Under the pieces are notes generated by a model. That model ran no database searches and was not told the DNA's origin. It saw only the letters and a list, made by a program, of their open reading frames with translations. The translations under genes were made by a program, and so were the position numbers. Below, in pieces: positions 1 through 5,625 of a stretch of 5,625 nt of DNA (position 1 is the first letter of the stretch; the number at the start of each line of letters is the position of its first letter). The stretch is from the NCBI GenBank assembly GCA_021779635.1, contig JAJYAH010000511.1, positions 1 through 5,625 on the forward strand, read 5' to 3'. This stretch comes from Pseudomonadota bacterium. GTDB taxonomy: Bacteria; Pseudomonadota; Alphaproteobacteria; Rhizobiales; Xanthobacteraceae.

Positions 1-85
1 CGTCAATCGCCACCCCGTCATCCACACTTGGTCTTACAATCTCGCCGAAGCTGCCTGATATGATTCGAACCAAGGAAACGCAGAC

Positions 86-1519
86 CTAGGATGCCATTCG
101 GGCCAGATGATAGACCGACATGGCCTTGCTGACGCCCTTGAGTTCCGCCTCGCTCTTTGCCACCGGGTATGGCGCAATAATTTCCGCCACAGCCGGCGCG
201 CCGTAAACTTCTTCGGTGATGCAAATCTCGTCGCCATCGGCAAGGTTTTGCACCCGCGCCGCGATATTCACCGTCTGGCCAAAATAATCGAGCCGCTCGT
301 TGAGCGTGACCGCGATCGAAGCTCCCCGATGCACGCCGATTTTCAGGATGAAATCACGCTGCGGGCGGTCCCGATTCAGCTGATCCACGGCCTCGCGCAT
401 ATCAAGCGCCGCCTGCACCGCGTCGGCCGAAGTCAAAAACGCCGCCATCACGGCGTCACCGATCGTCTTGGTGACGGCGCCATTGTGCCGAACAGTGGCG
501 TCGAGAAGATGCTGGAAGTGCCGCTGCACCTGAATGTAGGCGTTAAGGTCGCCGATCCGCTCGTAGAGCGCCGTCGAGCCCTTGAGATCGGTGAATACGA
601 GGGTAACGTCGAGAACCGCAATGCCCTCCGTCGTGCTGATCACTTCTGAGCGGAAGAAGTCGCGAAAGGTTTGTGTCATCAGCAGTCGCTTGCCGGACAG
701 CGATGGCGTGAAGTGAAGCTTCGGGCGCTGAAACGCCGCCATCGGAAGCTGCAGGATGCCGAATACCACCGGCAGCTTGCCGGTGTTGCGAACTTCGAAC
801 ACGACCTTGCCGGGTGCGAGGTTTGCTGGGGCGGTCACGCATTTGCCGCGGTCGAGCATGACCGGCACATGGGGTGGCGTTACACCCGCCCCATGTGCGA
901 CCGGGAAAAAAAATTGGGCGTCGCTGTCGAAATCCTGGCCCAGAAGCGCGCCTTCGGCGGCATCAACCTCGAGATTGGCCGCAGATCCTGGCTCTATGCG
1001 GGCGAGCGCCCTCATCAGCCCTTTGGCAGCCTCGCTCCATGGCACGCCGTCGGGCATTACGCCGCCCGGCGTCATTCTATAATAGAAGACGTAATCCCAG
1101 GCCGAAAGCCCATCCGGTTTATGGAAGCGGATACTGCGCACGGCGGGCGAAACCGTAAACGTCACCGTGATGTAATCGTCAAGCGCGGCGTCGTAATCGC
1201 CTTGACAGAGGTGGCAGTGGAAATGCGTGTGCAGTTTGCGCAGGCTTCGGAAGCTCTCGACGACGTCGGAGCACATCGGACAAACGAGCAGCCAGTCCAT
1301 GTCGAATAGCCCGGCCACGCAGGCATGGAGGAAAAGATCAATCCCTTCAGCTTCGGCAATCGATTTCTCTGTGGCGAACTGGATCGGATTGATGCGGTAG
1401 AGTGCCTCGTCCGTGCCCGAGCGCAGCAGCGTCTCCAGCCGCGAGACGACGCGCGGACTCCAGGATTTGGCCGCTTCGAGCGCGACCAAGCGCTCTTCGA
1501 GCTTTTTTTCGTCGATCAT
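86..1519 (-). CDS. Class III adenylate/guanylate cyclase with N-terminal Cys4 finger (DUF5939-type)
   Basis: This 477-residue protein is predicted to make cAMP from ATP in the cytoplasm; no signal peptide or membrane segment is visible. Residues 1-75 look helical. C80-x2-C83 and C102-x2-C105 form a likely zinc-binding finger, followed by a beta-rich region to about residue 280. This N-terminal half resembles the DUF5939 region found in front of some bacterial cyclases (from memory, not searched). The class III catalytic domain spans about 300-475. It has both metal aspartates (D311 in FTDLKGST, D355 in KTIGDAVMA), the adenine-selecting pair K351 and D411, and the transition-state pair N418 and R422 (GQTVNIAAR). 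One chain therefore carries the full set expected of an active homodimeric adenylate cyclase. The ATG at 1519 is the only reasonable start, because an in-frame TAA lies about 15 codons upstream with no other start codon between. Its Shine-Dalgarno is poor. The gene lies 408 bp from its upstream neighbour. What the finger senses is unknown. Confidence 0.93.
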   Translation of the reverse strand: MIDEKKLEERLVALEAAKSWSPRVVSRLETLLRSGTDEALYRINPIQFATEKSIAEAEGIDLFLHACVAGLFDMDWLLVCPMCSDVVESFRSLRKLHTHFHCHLCQGDYDAALDDYITVTFTVSPAVRSIRFHKPDGLSAWDYVFYYRMTPGGVMPDGVPWSEAAKGLMRALARIEPGSAANLEVDAAEGALLGQDFDSDAQFFFPVAHGAGVTPPHVPVMLDRGKCVTAPANLAPGKVVFEVRNTGKLPVVFGILQLPMAAFQRPKLHFTPSLSGKRLLMTQTFRDFFRSEVISTTEGIAVLDVTLVFTDLKGSTALYERIGDLNAYIQVQRHFQHLLDATVRHNGAVTKTIGDAVMAAFLTSADAVQAALDMREAVDQLNRDRPQRDFILKIGVHRGASIAVTLNERLDYFGQTVNIAARVQNLADGDEICITEEVYGAPAVAEIIAPYPVAKSEAELKGVSKAMSVYHLARMAS

Positions 1520-1536
1520 CGCATTACCCGCGATAA

Positions 1537-1560
1537 AACCTCGATCATCCCCGGCGTTCC
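1537..1560 (-). promoter_or_regulatory. Candidate EcfG/SigT-type general stress promoter
   Basis: Read on the minus strand, GGAAC (1560-1556) is followed after 16 nt by GTT (1539-1537). This matches the GGAAC-N16/17-(C)GTT pattern known for alphaproteobacterial general-stress sigma factors, although the base before GTT is G rather than the usual C. Transcription would start near 1530, leaving a leader of only about ten bases before the ATG at 1519. That fits the lack of a good Shine-Dalgarno for the cyclase gene. The pattern is short and could occur by chance. No convincing sigma-70 promoter was seen in the same stretch. Confidence 0.35.
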
Positions 1561-1877
1561 GTTAAACCTGAATACACAATTCATGAGCTCGGGGCGAGCC
1601 CATCGGGGCGGTATTTTAGCTCGCTACAACCTTACGCCTGAAGGCGATGGTTTGTCCGTCCGTTCGCTCCGATCGACCCGGATGAACCAGACTATCGAGG
1701 TCGCGATCGGCTCTTGTAGCACCAGATGATGATCTGCTTTCGCCGACCGCGGACGCGGGCACGCCCGTTCCTTCTCGCGCTCTGTAATCGAACCCGAGGA
1801 GTATGACCATGTAGGATCAAGTGAAAGCGACCACAGCGTTACAAAGGTCAGTGCTACGATACGCACTACCGTCCAAT

Positions 1878-1889
1878 ATGTACATGTAC
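1878..1889. repeat. Short palindrome / tandem ATGTAC repeat
   Basis: ATGTAC occurs twice in tandem (1878-1883, 1884-1889) and creates the perfect 10-bp palindrome GTACATGTAC at 1880-1889. It lies about 40 bp past the stop codon of the TolB-TPR cyclase and some 360 bp before the next start codon. A dimeric regulator could bind such a site, but a single copy this short could be chance. Confidence 0.3.
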
Positions 1890-1927
1890 TTCCACACTCA
1901 TACCAAAATCCATGCGCTTCTATCTGT

Positions 1928-3706
1928 CTAATCGGGCAAACCGGCTCGTCGAAGGCCGTCCACGTACCGTGCAGCATCGTCATTTCCACGGAAAGGGACT
2001 ATGCCGGTGAGCCTGGAGGTCCGCAAAGATGGATCGATCTCAAGCATGCGCGCCATGTGGGACTGTGCCTTGGCGGTCTGTCCAGCAAGCGCACAACTGG
2101 CTGCCGCCATCCGGATCGCGGCCGTGTAATTTGGTTGCTCATGCAAAGCTCGGTCAGCCCAGGTAGAAGCTTTGCCGTACTGGCCATCCAGGAAATAAGC
2201 TGCGGCGAGCCCGCTTTGTTCGGCGTAGCGCAGTGGGTCAAGGGGATTGAGCCGTAGCGCACGCTTCATATGCTCAATCGCGTTCCTCGCCTGTCCAAGG
2301 TAGAGCCGTACCCATCCGCTGAGGTGCCAAACTGCCGCCAGGCTTGGCCCCAACATCAGTGCTTGATCAAGCAACGCTGAACCCGCGGCAAGGTCTCCCT
2401 CGATTTGCGCTAGCACGACGCCGCTCACACCGAGAGCAATGGGATCGTCTTTTCCAAGCCGTCCCGCCTTTCTTGCCAGTAACGTCAATCGCTCAACCTC
2501 GGTATCGGGTAGCCAGCCATTATTGTTGCGAATAATGCAGCACCAAGAGGCCATGCCGTAAGCCGAGGCGAAGCCAGGATCGAGTTCGATTGCTCGATCA
2601 AACAATTGGAGCGCGTCGATCAAAGACTGGCGCGAACCGCGATGGAAACATGTCAGGCCTCGCATGTAGAAATCATAGGCCGTGAGGCTCTCCGTCGGCT
2701 TTCGCTTTGCGCGTTCGATCTCGGCCTGCTCCAATTTCGGCGTGAGTGCCGCGACAATGCTGGATGTTATTTGATCCTGGAGGTCAAAAACGTCCTTGAG
2801 ATTGCCATCAAATCGCTCGGCCCAGAGGTGAGTTCCCGTAATGGCATCAATCAGCTGCCCTGTAACCCGAACTCGGTTGCCGGCGCTCCGCACGCTTCCT
2901 TCAAGAATATAGCGCACTCCCAGCTCACGGCCGACCTGTTTCAAATCCACCGCTCGTGATTTGTAGGTAAAGCTCGAGTTTCGCGCGACGACGAAAAACC
3001 ACGGCATCCGCGCCAGCGCCGTTATTATGTCTTCTACAATACCATCCGCGAAATATTCCTGGCCTAGATCGCCACTCATGTTTTGGAATGCAAGCACGGC
3101 GATGGAAGGTTTGTCGGGCAAAGCTAACGGTGATGCAGATTCAGACCGCGACTTAATCAGCACCTTTGTACCGTCGCCGTTTAGCCGCAAACGCCACGCG
3201 CGAACCGGCTCGGCGATGTTCTTCAAGTTTTTCGGACCGATGTCGTCGAAGGTCATATCGACCTTGCCCCTGATCTGGCGTTGGGCGTCGTCGGAGATGC
3301 AGACCCCACCAGGTTCCGCAACTCCTTCCAGCCGCGCAGCGATATTGACCCCATCGCCGAAGATATCGTTGTCGTCGATGATGATGTCCCCGATGTGGAT
3401 ACCTATCCGAAGTTCAATCCTGAAATCTCGCGGGACGTCGGCGTTTTGCGCGGCCATGCCGCGCTGGACCTCAACCGAGCAGCGCGCAGCATCGACGGCG
3501 CTGACGAATTCCACCAGCACGCCGTCGCCGGTCGTCTTGACGATGCGACCACGATTGGCGGCGATGGTGGGATCGACGAGGGTCTTTCTGATGGCCTTTA
3601 GCCGGGCCAGCGTGCCTTCCTCATCGACCCCCATCAGTCGGCTGTACCCAGCAACATCCGCTGCCAGCACCGCCGCTAGTCGCCTCTCAACTCGCTCCGT
3701 TGTCAC
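1928..3706 (-). CDS. Adenylate cyclase-TolB-like-TPR fusion protein
   Basis: This 592-residue protein is predicted to make cAMP and to sense or scaffold through its C-terminal half. Residues about 8-175 are a class III cyclase domain with metal aspartates D17 (AADVAGYS) and D61 (KTTGDGVLVEF), adenine-selecting K57 and D114, and N121/R125 (GDGVNIAAR). The set is complete, so it should be active as a homodimer. Residues about 197-325 form the TolB-like domain (PSIAVLAFQNMSGD, then YFADGI and ILEGSVR). About 342-571 holds roughly five TPR units, and the chain ends in PFRGNDDAARYVDGLRRAGLP, as is usual for this rhizobia-rich family. There is no membrane segment between cyclase and TolB parts, so it is probably cytoplasmic. 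The GTG at 3706 is chosen because GAGGG sits 7 nt upstream and the protein then begins VTTERVERRLAAVLAADVAGYS, which fits the family start. A longer ATG form from 3793 would overlap the preceding gene and add 29 unsupported residues. The gap to the upstream hydratase gene is 61 bp, allowing cotranscription. Confidence 0.93.
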   Translation of the reverse strand: MTTERVERRLAAVLAADVAGYSRLMGVDEEGTLARLKAIRKTLVDPTIAANRGRIVKTTGDGVLVEFVSAVDAARCSVEVQRGMAAQNADVPRDFRIELRIGIHIGDIIIDDNDIFGDGVNIAARLEGVAEPGGVCISDDAQRQIRGKVDMTFDDIGPKNLKNIAEPVRAWRLRLNGDGTKVLIKSRSESASPLALPDKPSIAVLAFQNMSGDLGQEYFADGIVEDIITALARMPWFFVVARNSSFTYKSRAVDLKQVGRELGVRYILEGSVRSAGNRVRVTGQLIDAITGTHLWAERFDGNLKDVFDLQDQITSSIVAALTPKLEQAEIERAKRKPTESLTAYDFYMRGLTCFHRGSRQSLIDALQLFDRAIELDPGFASAYGMASWCCIIRNNNGWLPDTEVERLTLLARKAGRLGKDDPIALGVSGVVLAQIEGDLAAGSALLDQALMLGPSLAAVWHLSGWVRLYLGQARNAIEHMKRALRLNPLDPLRYAEQSGLAAAYFLDGQYGKASTWADRALHEQPNYTAAIRMAAASCALAGQTAKAQSHMARMLEIDPSLRTSRLTGIVPFRGNDDAARYVDGLRRAGLPD

Positions 3707-3713
3707 CGTGATG

Positions 3714-3718
3714 CCCTC
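3714..3718 (-). promoter_or_regulatory. Shine-Dalgarno deciding the GTG start of the TolB-TPR cyclase
   Basis: GAGGG on the minus strand lies 7 nt before the GTG at 3706. The same spacing is seen at the two genes upstream. It supports the GTG over the in-frame ATG at 3793, which lies inside the preceding coding region. Confidence 0.75.
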
Positions 3719-3767
3719 ATGCGAACGGTGGTCAGCGCCCAAATAAACCCCGGCTCTAGCGCGAAGA

Positions 3768-4610
3768 TCAGTCGGGCTGCGTGACCGTGCCATTGCCGTC
3801 CGCCCGCCCGAACGAAGGAAGGTACCGGCCGAAGTTCAATTCGAAGTCACTCGGCACGCCGTAACCGATGTTGCGGATCTTGGCACGGCGCGCCTGCGCA
3901 CTGGGCCCGGCCAGGATTGAGAAGATCATGTCGTTGCTCGACTGAAGCTCGGCAGCCGTTGGCATTCCGAACCGATTGATCTGCGCCTTCGCCGCGGCGA
4001 GCACTTCACGGTCGAACGAGGCCAGACGCCCGGCAAGCGTGTCGACGAACGAGTCGAGGTTGTTGTCGTCCAGCGTGCGGTTCACCCAGCCATAGCGCTC
4101 GGCGATATCGGCGTCGAAATCGTCGCCGCTCAGCGCGATCTCAAGCGCCCGCGAGCGGCCGACCAAGCGCGGGAGCCATTCCAGCGCTCCGCCGCCTGGG
4201 ATCAGTCCGACGCCAACCTCAGGATTGCCGAACAGGGCGTTCTGCCGGCTGGCGAAGCGCATGTCACAGGCCAGCACGAACTCGTTGCCGATGCCGCGCG
4301 TACGGCCGCGAACCTTGGCGATGCTCACGACAGACGCTGATGAGAGGCGCAGCACAAAGTCACGCCAAAGATCCAGGACGTCTGGCCGCTTGGCGGCCTT
4401 TGCTACGTCGAGATGGGCGACGAAAAAATCGGGATTCGCCGACTGGAACACAACGACCTTGACGGACGGGTCGACCTCGATGTCGGCCATTAGCGCTCTC
4501 AACTCGTCGATCGTTTCGGGGAGAAACATGTTGATCGGCGGGTTGCTGAAGGTGATCGCCCACCGGCCCGGATGGGTGCGGTCGGTTGTGAATTGCGAAG
4601 TGTTGGTCAT
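3768..4610 (-). CDS. Enoyl-CoA hydratase/isomerase (crotonase) family protein
   Basis: This 280-residue crotonase-fold protein probably acts on an acyl-CoA thioester in the cytoplasm. Its length is slightly above the usual 255-265 because of a C-terminal tail (about 255-280). The core motif region 100-150 is clear: GNEFVLACDMRFA, FGNPEVGVGLIPGGG, LPRLVGRSRALEIAL. E110 and E131 align with the two catalytic glutamates of rat mitochondrial enoyl-CoA hydratase (E144 and E164), so hydratase chemistry is possible. The oxyanion-hole loop reads VAHLDV (64-69) instead of the common AGADI/L type, and the position of the usual GGG glycine is I107 (GIGNE). Substrate and exact reaction cannot be read from sequence; hydratase, isomerase or hydrolase are all open. 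The ATG at 4610 is chosen because AGGAG lies 7 nt upstream; a longer frame from 4724 adds 38 residues without family resemblance. It lies 118 bp after the cysteine hydrolase gene. Confidence 0.9.
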   Translation of the reverse strand: MTNTSQFTTDRTHPGRWAITFSNPPINMFLPETIDELRALMADIEVDPSVKVVVFQSANPDFFVAHLDVAKAAKRPDVLDLWRDFVLRLSSASVVSIAKVRGRTRGIGNEFVLACDMRFASRQNALFGNPEVGVGLIPGGGALEWLPRLVGRSRALEIALSGDDFDADIAERYGWVNRTLDDNNLDSFVDTLAGRLASFDREVLAAAKAQINRFGMPTAAELQSSNDMIFSILAGPSAQARRAKIRNIGYGVPSDFELNFGRYLPSFGRADGNGTVTQPD

Positions 4611-4617
4611 GGCACGT

Positions 4618-4622
4618 CTCCT
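4618..4622 (-). promoter_or_regulatory. Shine-Dalgarno of the enoyl-CoA hydratase family gene
   Basis: AGGAG on the minus strand lies 7 nt before the ATG at 4610 and decides this start over the in-frame ATG at 4724, which would begin just after the stop codon of the preceding gene. Confidence 0.8.
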
Positions 4623-4728
4623 AGGTTGATTGGCAGATAAGCTTGCGTACAAATTGACTTCGGTACTGGGTAGCCGGCAGATCGGCGGCCTCCAGGAAGC
4701 CCGGGCAGCCGAGCTAATGATCACCGCG

Positions 4729-5364
4729 TTACGAGGCTCGAGCAGAAGGCATCAAATCGATGACGTCATTTGCAGTCACGATGGCGGTCGCGTAACTCGG
4801 AATATTGACATCGAGAGCGGCGTGCATCTCCCGGTCCGAGAAATCGGCCGTTGCATCCCGCACCACCGTGACCTCGTAGCCGAGCTCAGCGGCGAAGCGA
4901 ACGGTCGCTTCAAGACACGTATGTGCGATGAGCCCCATGACGATGAGCCGTTGAATGCCGTGCTTCTTGAGTTGCAGATCCAAGTCGGTATTTGCGAACC
5001 CGCTCGAGCACCAATGTTCCGTCGCGACGATCTCGTCTGGCCTGGGCTCAAACCCGGGATGCATCTCCCCACCCCACGTGCCGAATTCAAAGGTTTTGTT
5101 TTTCCACGCCGCCTTCTGAACGGGCGCGATGTTTTTCCATGTCTCGTAGTCGCCCGGACGATAGCGGTGGTGCATTGCAAAGAAGACCCGTAGCTTTGCC
5201 TGGCGCGCGGCGTTCAGGACCTGCAACATGTGAGGGACGCAACCATTTGCTTCCGCAACGGCCCGGATGCGGCCCCGCAGCTTGCCTCCTTCGGAAATGA
5301 AGTCGTTGTACGGATCGATCACCAGAAGCGCCGTGATCTCCGTGTCATATGCATGTCCTTTCAT
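4729..5364 (-). CDS. Isochorismatase-family cysteine hydrolase
   Basis: This 211-residue protein has the isochorismatase-like alpha/beta fold and is probably a cytoplasmic amidase or related hydrolase of unknown substrate. The first strand carries the catalytic aspartate D17 in LLVIDPYNDF. The nucleophile is C150 in GLIAHTCLEATVRFA, preceded by the segment that normally contains the cis-peptide. The stretch SSGFANTDLDLQLKKHGI (120-137) and the end of the fold, GYEVTVVRDATADF, are typical. The family's third catalytic residue, a lysine roughly 33-35 residues before the cysteine, is not seen: the region reads VATEHWCSSGF, with T115/E116 where it is expected. Some relatives with an EHW-SSGF motif may share this (recollection, not searched). 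Nicotinamidase or true isochorismatase activity is therefore not assigned. The ATG at 5364 is supported by AGAGGA 7 nt upstream. It lies 76 bp after the cupin gene, suggesting a joint transcript. Confidence 0.9.
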   Translation of the reverse strand: MKGHAYDTEITALLVIDPYNDFISEGGKLRGRIRAVAEANGCVPHMLQVLNAARQAKLRVFFAMHHRYRPGDYETWKNIAPVQKAAWKNKTFEFGTWGGEMHPGFEPRPDEIVATEHWCSSGFANTDLDLQLKKHGIQRLIVMGLIAHTCLEATVRFAAELGYEVTVVRDATADFSDREMHAALDVNIPSYATAIVTANDVIDLMPSARAS

Positions 5365-5371
5365 GGCGTCT

Positions 5372-5377
5372 TCCTCT
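5372..5377 (-). promoter_or_regulatory. Shine-Dalgarno of the cysteine hydrolase gene
   Basis: AGAGGA on the minus strand lies 7 nt before the ATG at 5364 and supports that start codon. Confidence 0.75.
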
Positions 5378-5440
5378 TTGGAACAGTTGGATCGCGAAGA
5401 CTTCGGGATTGCGGTTGTGCTTACTTGAGGCGTCGGGCCG

Positions 5441-5625
5441 CTACTTCACCAAGGACACAAGCGGCTTTCCCTTTTCGACAACGTACGTCGCAAGCTCGGC
5501 GGCATTGCTGTTGCCGACGTTCCTTGCGGCATGGATCGTTCCGGCCGGGACAAAGAAGACGTCTCCTGCCTTGAGCGTCACCGGTGGCTTTCCCTCCACC
5601 TGATACTCAAGTGCGCCCTCCATGA
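5441..5625 (-). CDS. Cupin-domain protein, C-terminal part (5' end outside window)
   Basis: Only the last 60 or so residues are present, and the reading frame stays open to the window edge. The second cupin motif G(X)5PXG(X)2H(X)3N is matched exactly by GDVFFVPAGTIHAARN, giving one metal-ligand histidine. The preceding EGALEYQVEGKPPVTLKAG is the beta-strand pair that normally joins cupin motifs 1 and 2. The first motif, with the other metal ligands, must lie beyond the edge. The ATG at 5623 is therefore probably internal rather than the true start. Small single-domain cupins of this type (ending in VVEKGKPL) are common in proteobacteria and usually lack an assigned reaction. It is the first gene seen of the minus-strand run and lies 76 bp before the cysteine hydrolase gene. 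Confidence 0.88.
   Translation of the reverse strand, partial: MEGALEYQVEGKPPVTLKAGDVFFVPAGTIHAARNVGNSNAAELATYVVEKGKPLVSLVK

Larger units (their letters stand above)
1520..1927. other. 408-bp intergenic gap without a supported gene
   Basis: This gap separates the two cyclase genes. Open frames cross it on both strands (for example 1624-1989 and 1616-1810 on the minus strand), but they overlap each other in different frames, lack a Shine-Dalgarno and have no recognisable motifs. The frame at 1624-1989 also runs into the 3' end of the TolB-TPR cyclase. Contents I can point to are the GGAAC-N16-GTT promoter candidate next to the downstream gene, a GTACATGTAC palindrome at 1880-1889, and two small hairpins (CGCC-TGAA-GGCG at 1635-1646; CGGGC-AC-GCCCG at 1756-1767). 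Neither hairpin is followed by a T run, so neither is called a terminator. The gap may hold the 3' end of the upstream transcript and the regulatory region of the downstream cyclase. Confidence 0.6.

Noticed and set aside
61..71. GGTTCGAATC on the minus strand, resembling a tRNA T-loop
   Set aside because: The flanking bases do not form the five-pair T stem (CTTGG faces CATAT), and no acceptor, anticodon arm or CCA end is visible nearby.
107..1309. Plus-strand open frames (107-649 and 671-1309) opposite the finger cyclase
   Set aside because: They are antisense to a protein with a complete set of catalytic motifs and contain no recognised domain.
1590..1610. Direct repeat CGGGGCG (1590-1596 and 1604-1610)
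   Set aside because: Seven-base GC-rich repeats are expected by chance here, and no third copy or regular spacing was seen.
1756..1767. CGGGC-AC-GCCCG inverted repeat as a terminator
   Set aside because: The loop is only two bases, the realistic stem is four pairs, and no T run follows on either strand.
1624..1989. Minus-strand open frame of 121 codons across the intergenic gap
   Set aside because: It overlaps the 3' end of the cyclase gene in another frame, has no ribosome binding site, and shows no recognisable motif.
3027..3746. Plus-strand open frame of 239 codons opposite the cyclase domain
   Set aside because: It is the antisense of a well-recognised cyclase-TolB coding region; its Ser/Ala/Arg-rich composition is typical of a shadow frame in GC-rich DNA.
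3707..3793. Longer N-terminus for the TolB-TPR cyclase from the ATG at 3793
   Set aside because: It would overlap the end of the hydratase gene by 26 bp, has no visible Shine-Dalgarno, and adds residues unlike the family; the GTG at 3706 has GAGGG at 7 nt.

Overview
The window is about 5.6 kb of GC-rich bacterial chromosome with five protein genes, all on the minus strand, so transcription runs from high to low coordinates. The gene set points to an alphaproteobacterium, most likely of the Bradyrhizobium/Rhodopseudomonas group. The clues are a class III cyclase fused to TolB-like and TPR modules, a zinc-finger/DUF5939-type cyclase, and aliphatic acyl-CoA and cysteine-hydrolase genes typical of rhizobial accessory metabolism. 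The taxonomic call is inference; no rRNA or marker gene is present.

Layout in transcription order: (1) the C-terminal 61 codons of a cupin protein, cut by the right window edge (5441-5625); (2) an isochorismatase-family cysteine hydrolase (4729-5364); (3) an enoyl-CoA hydratase/isomerase-family protein (3768-4610); (4) a soluble adenylate cyclase-TolB-TPR protein (1928-3706, GTG start); (5) after a 408-bp gap without a convincing gene (1520-1927), a second, unrelated class III cyclase with an N-terminal Cys4 finger (86-1519). Bases 1-85 lie downstream of the last gene and hold nothing I can support.

Genes 1-4 are separated by 76, 118 and 61 bp. Genes 2-4 each have a clear Shine-Dalgarno exactly 7 nt from the start codon. 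They could form one transcription unit, but no terminator or promoter that I can recognise settles this. The cupin, hydrolase and enoyl-CoA hydratase look like small-molecule catabolism or detoxification with unknown substrate. The last gene has a poor Shine-Dalgarno but is preceded by a GGAAC-N16-GTT arrangement resembling the alphaproteobacterial general-stress sigma factor (EcfG/SigT/RpoE2) promoter, so it may be transcribed separately under stress.

The main biological theme is cyclic nucleotide signalling: two class III cyclases of different architecture lie side by side, each with every catalytic residue of an active adenylate cyclase. I see no mobile element, CRISPR array, RNA gene or clear novel system. 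The points worth following are the candidate stress promoter, the missing lysine in the cysteine hydrolase, the altered oxyanion-hole residues in the hydratase, and the cyclase pair itself.
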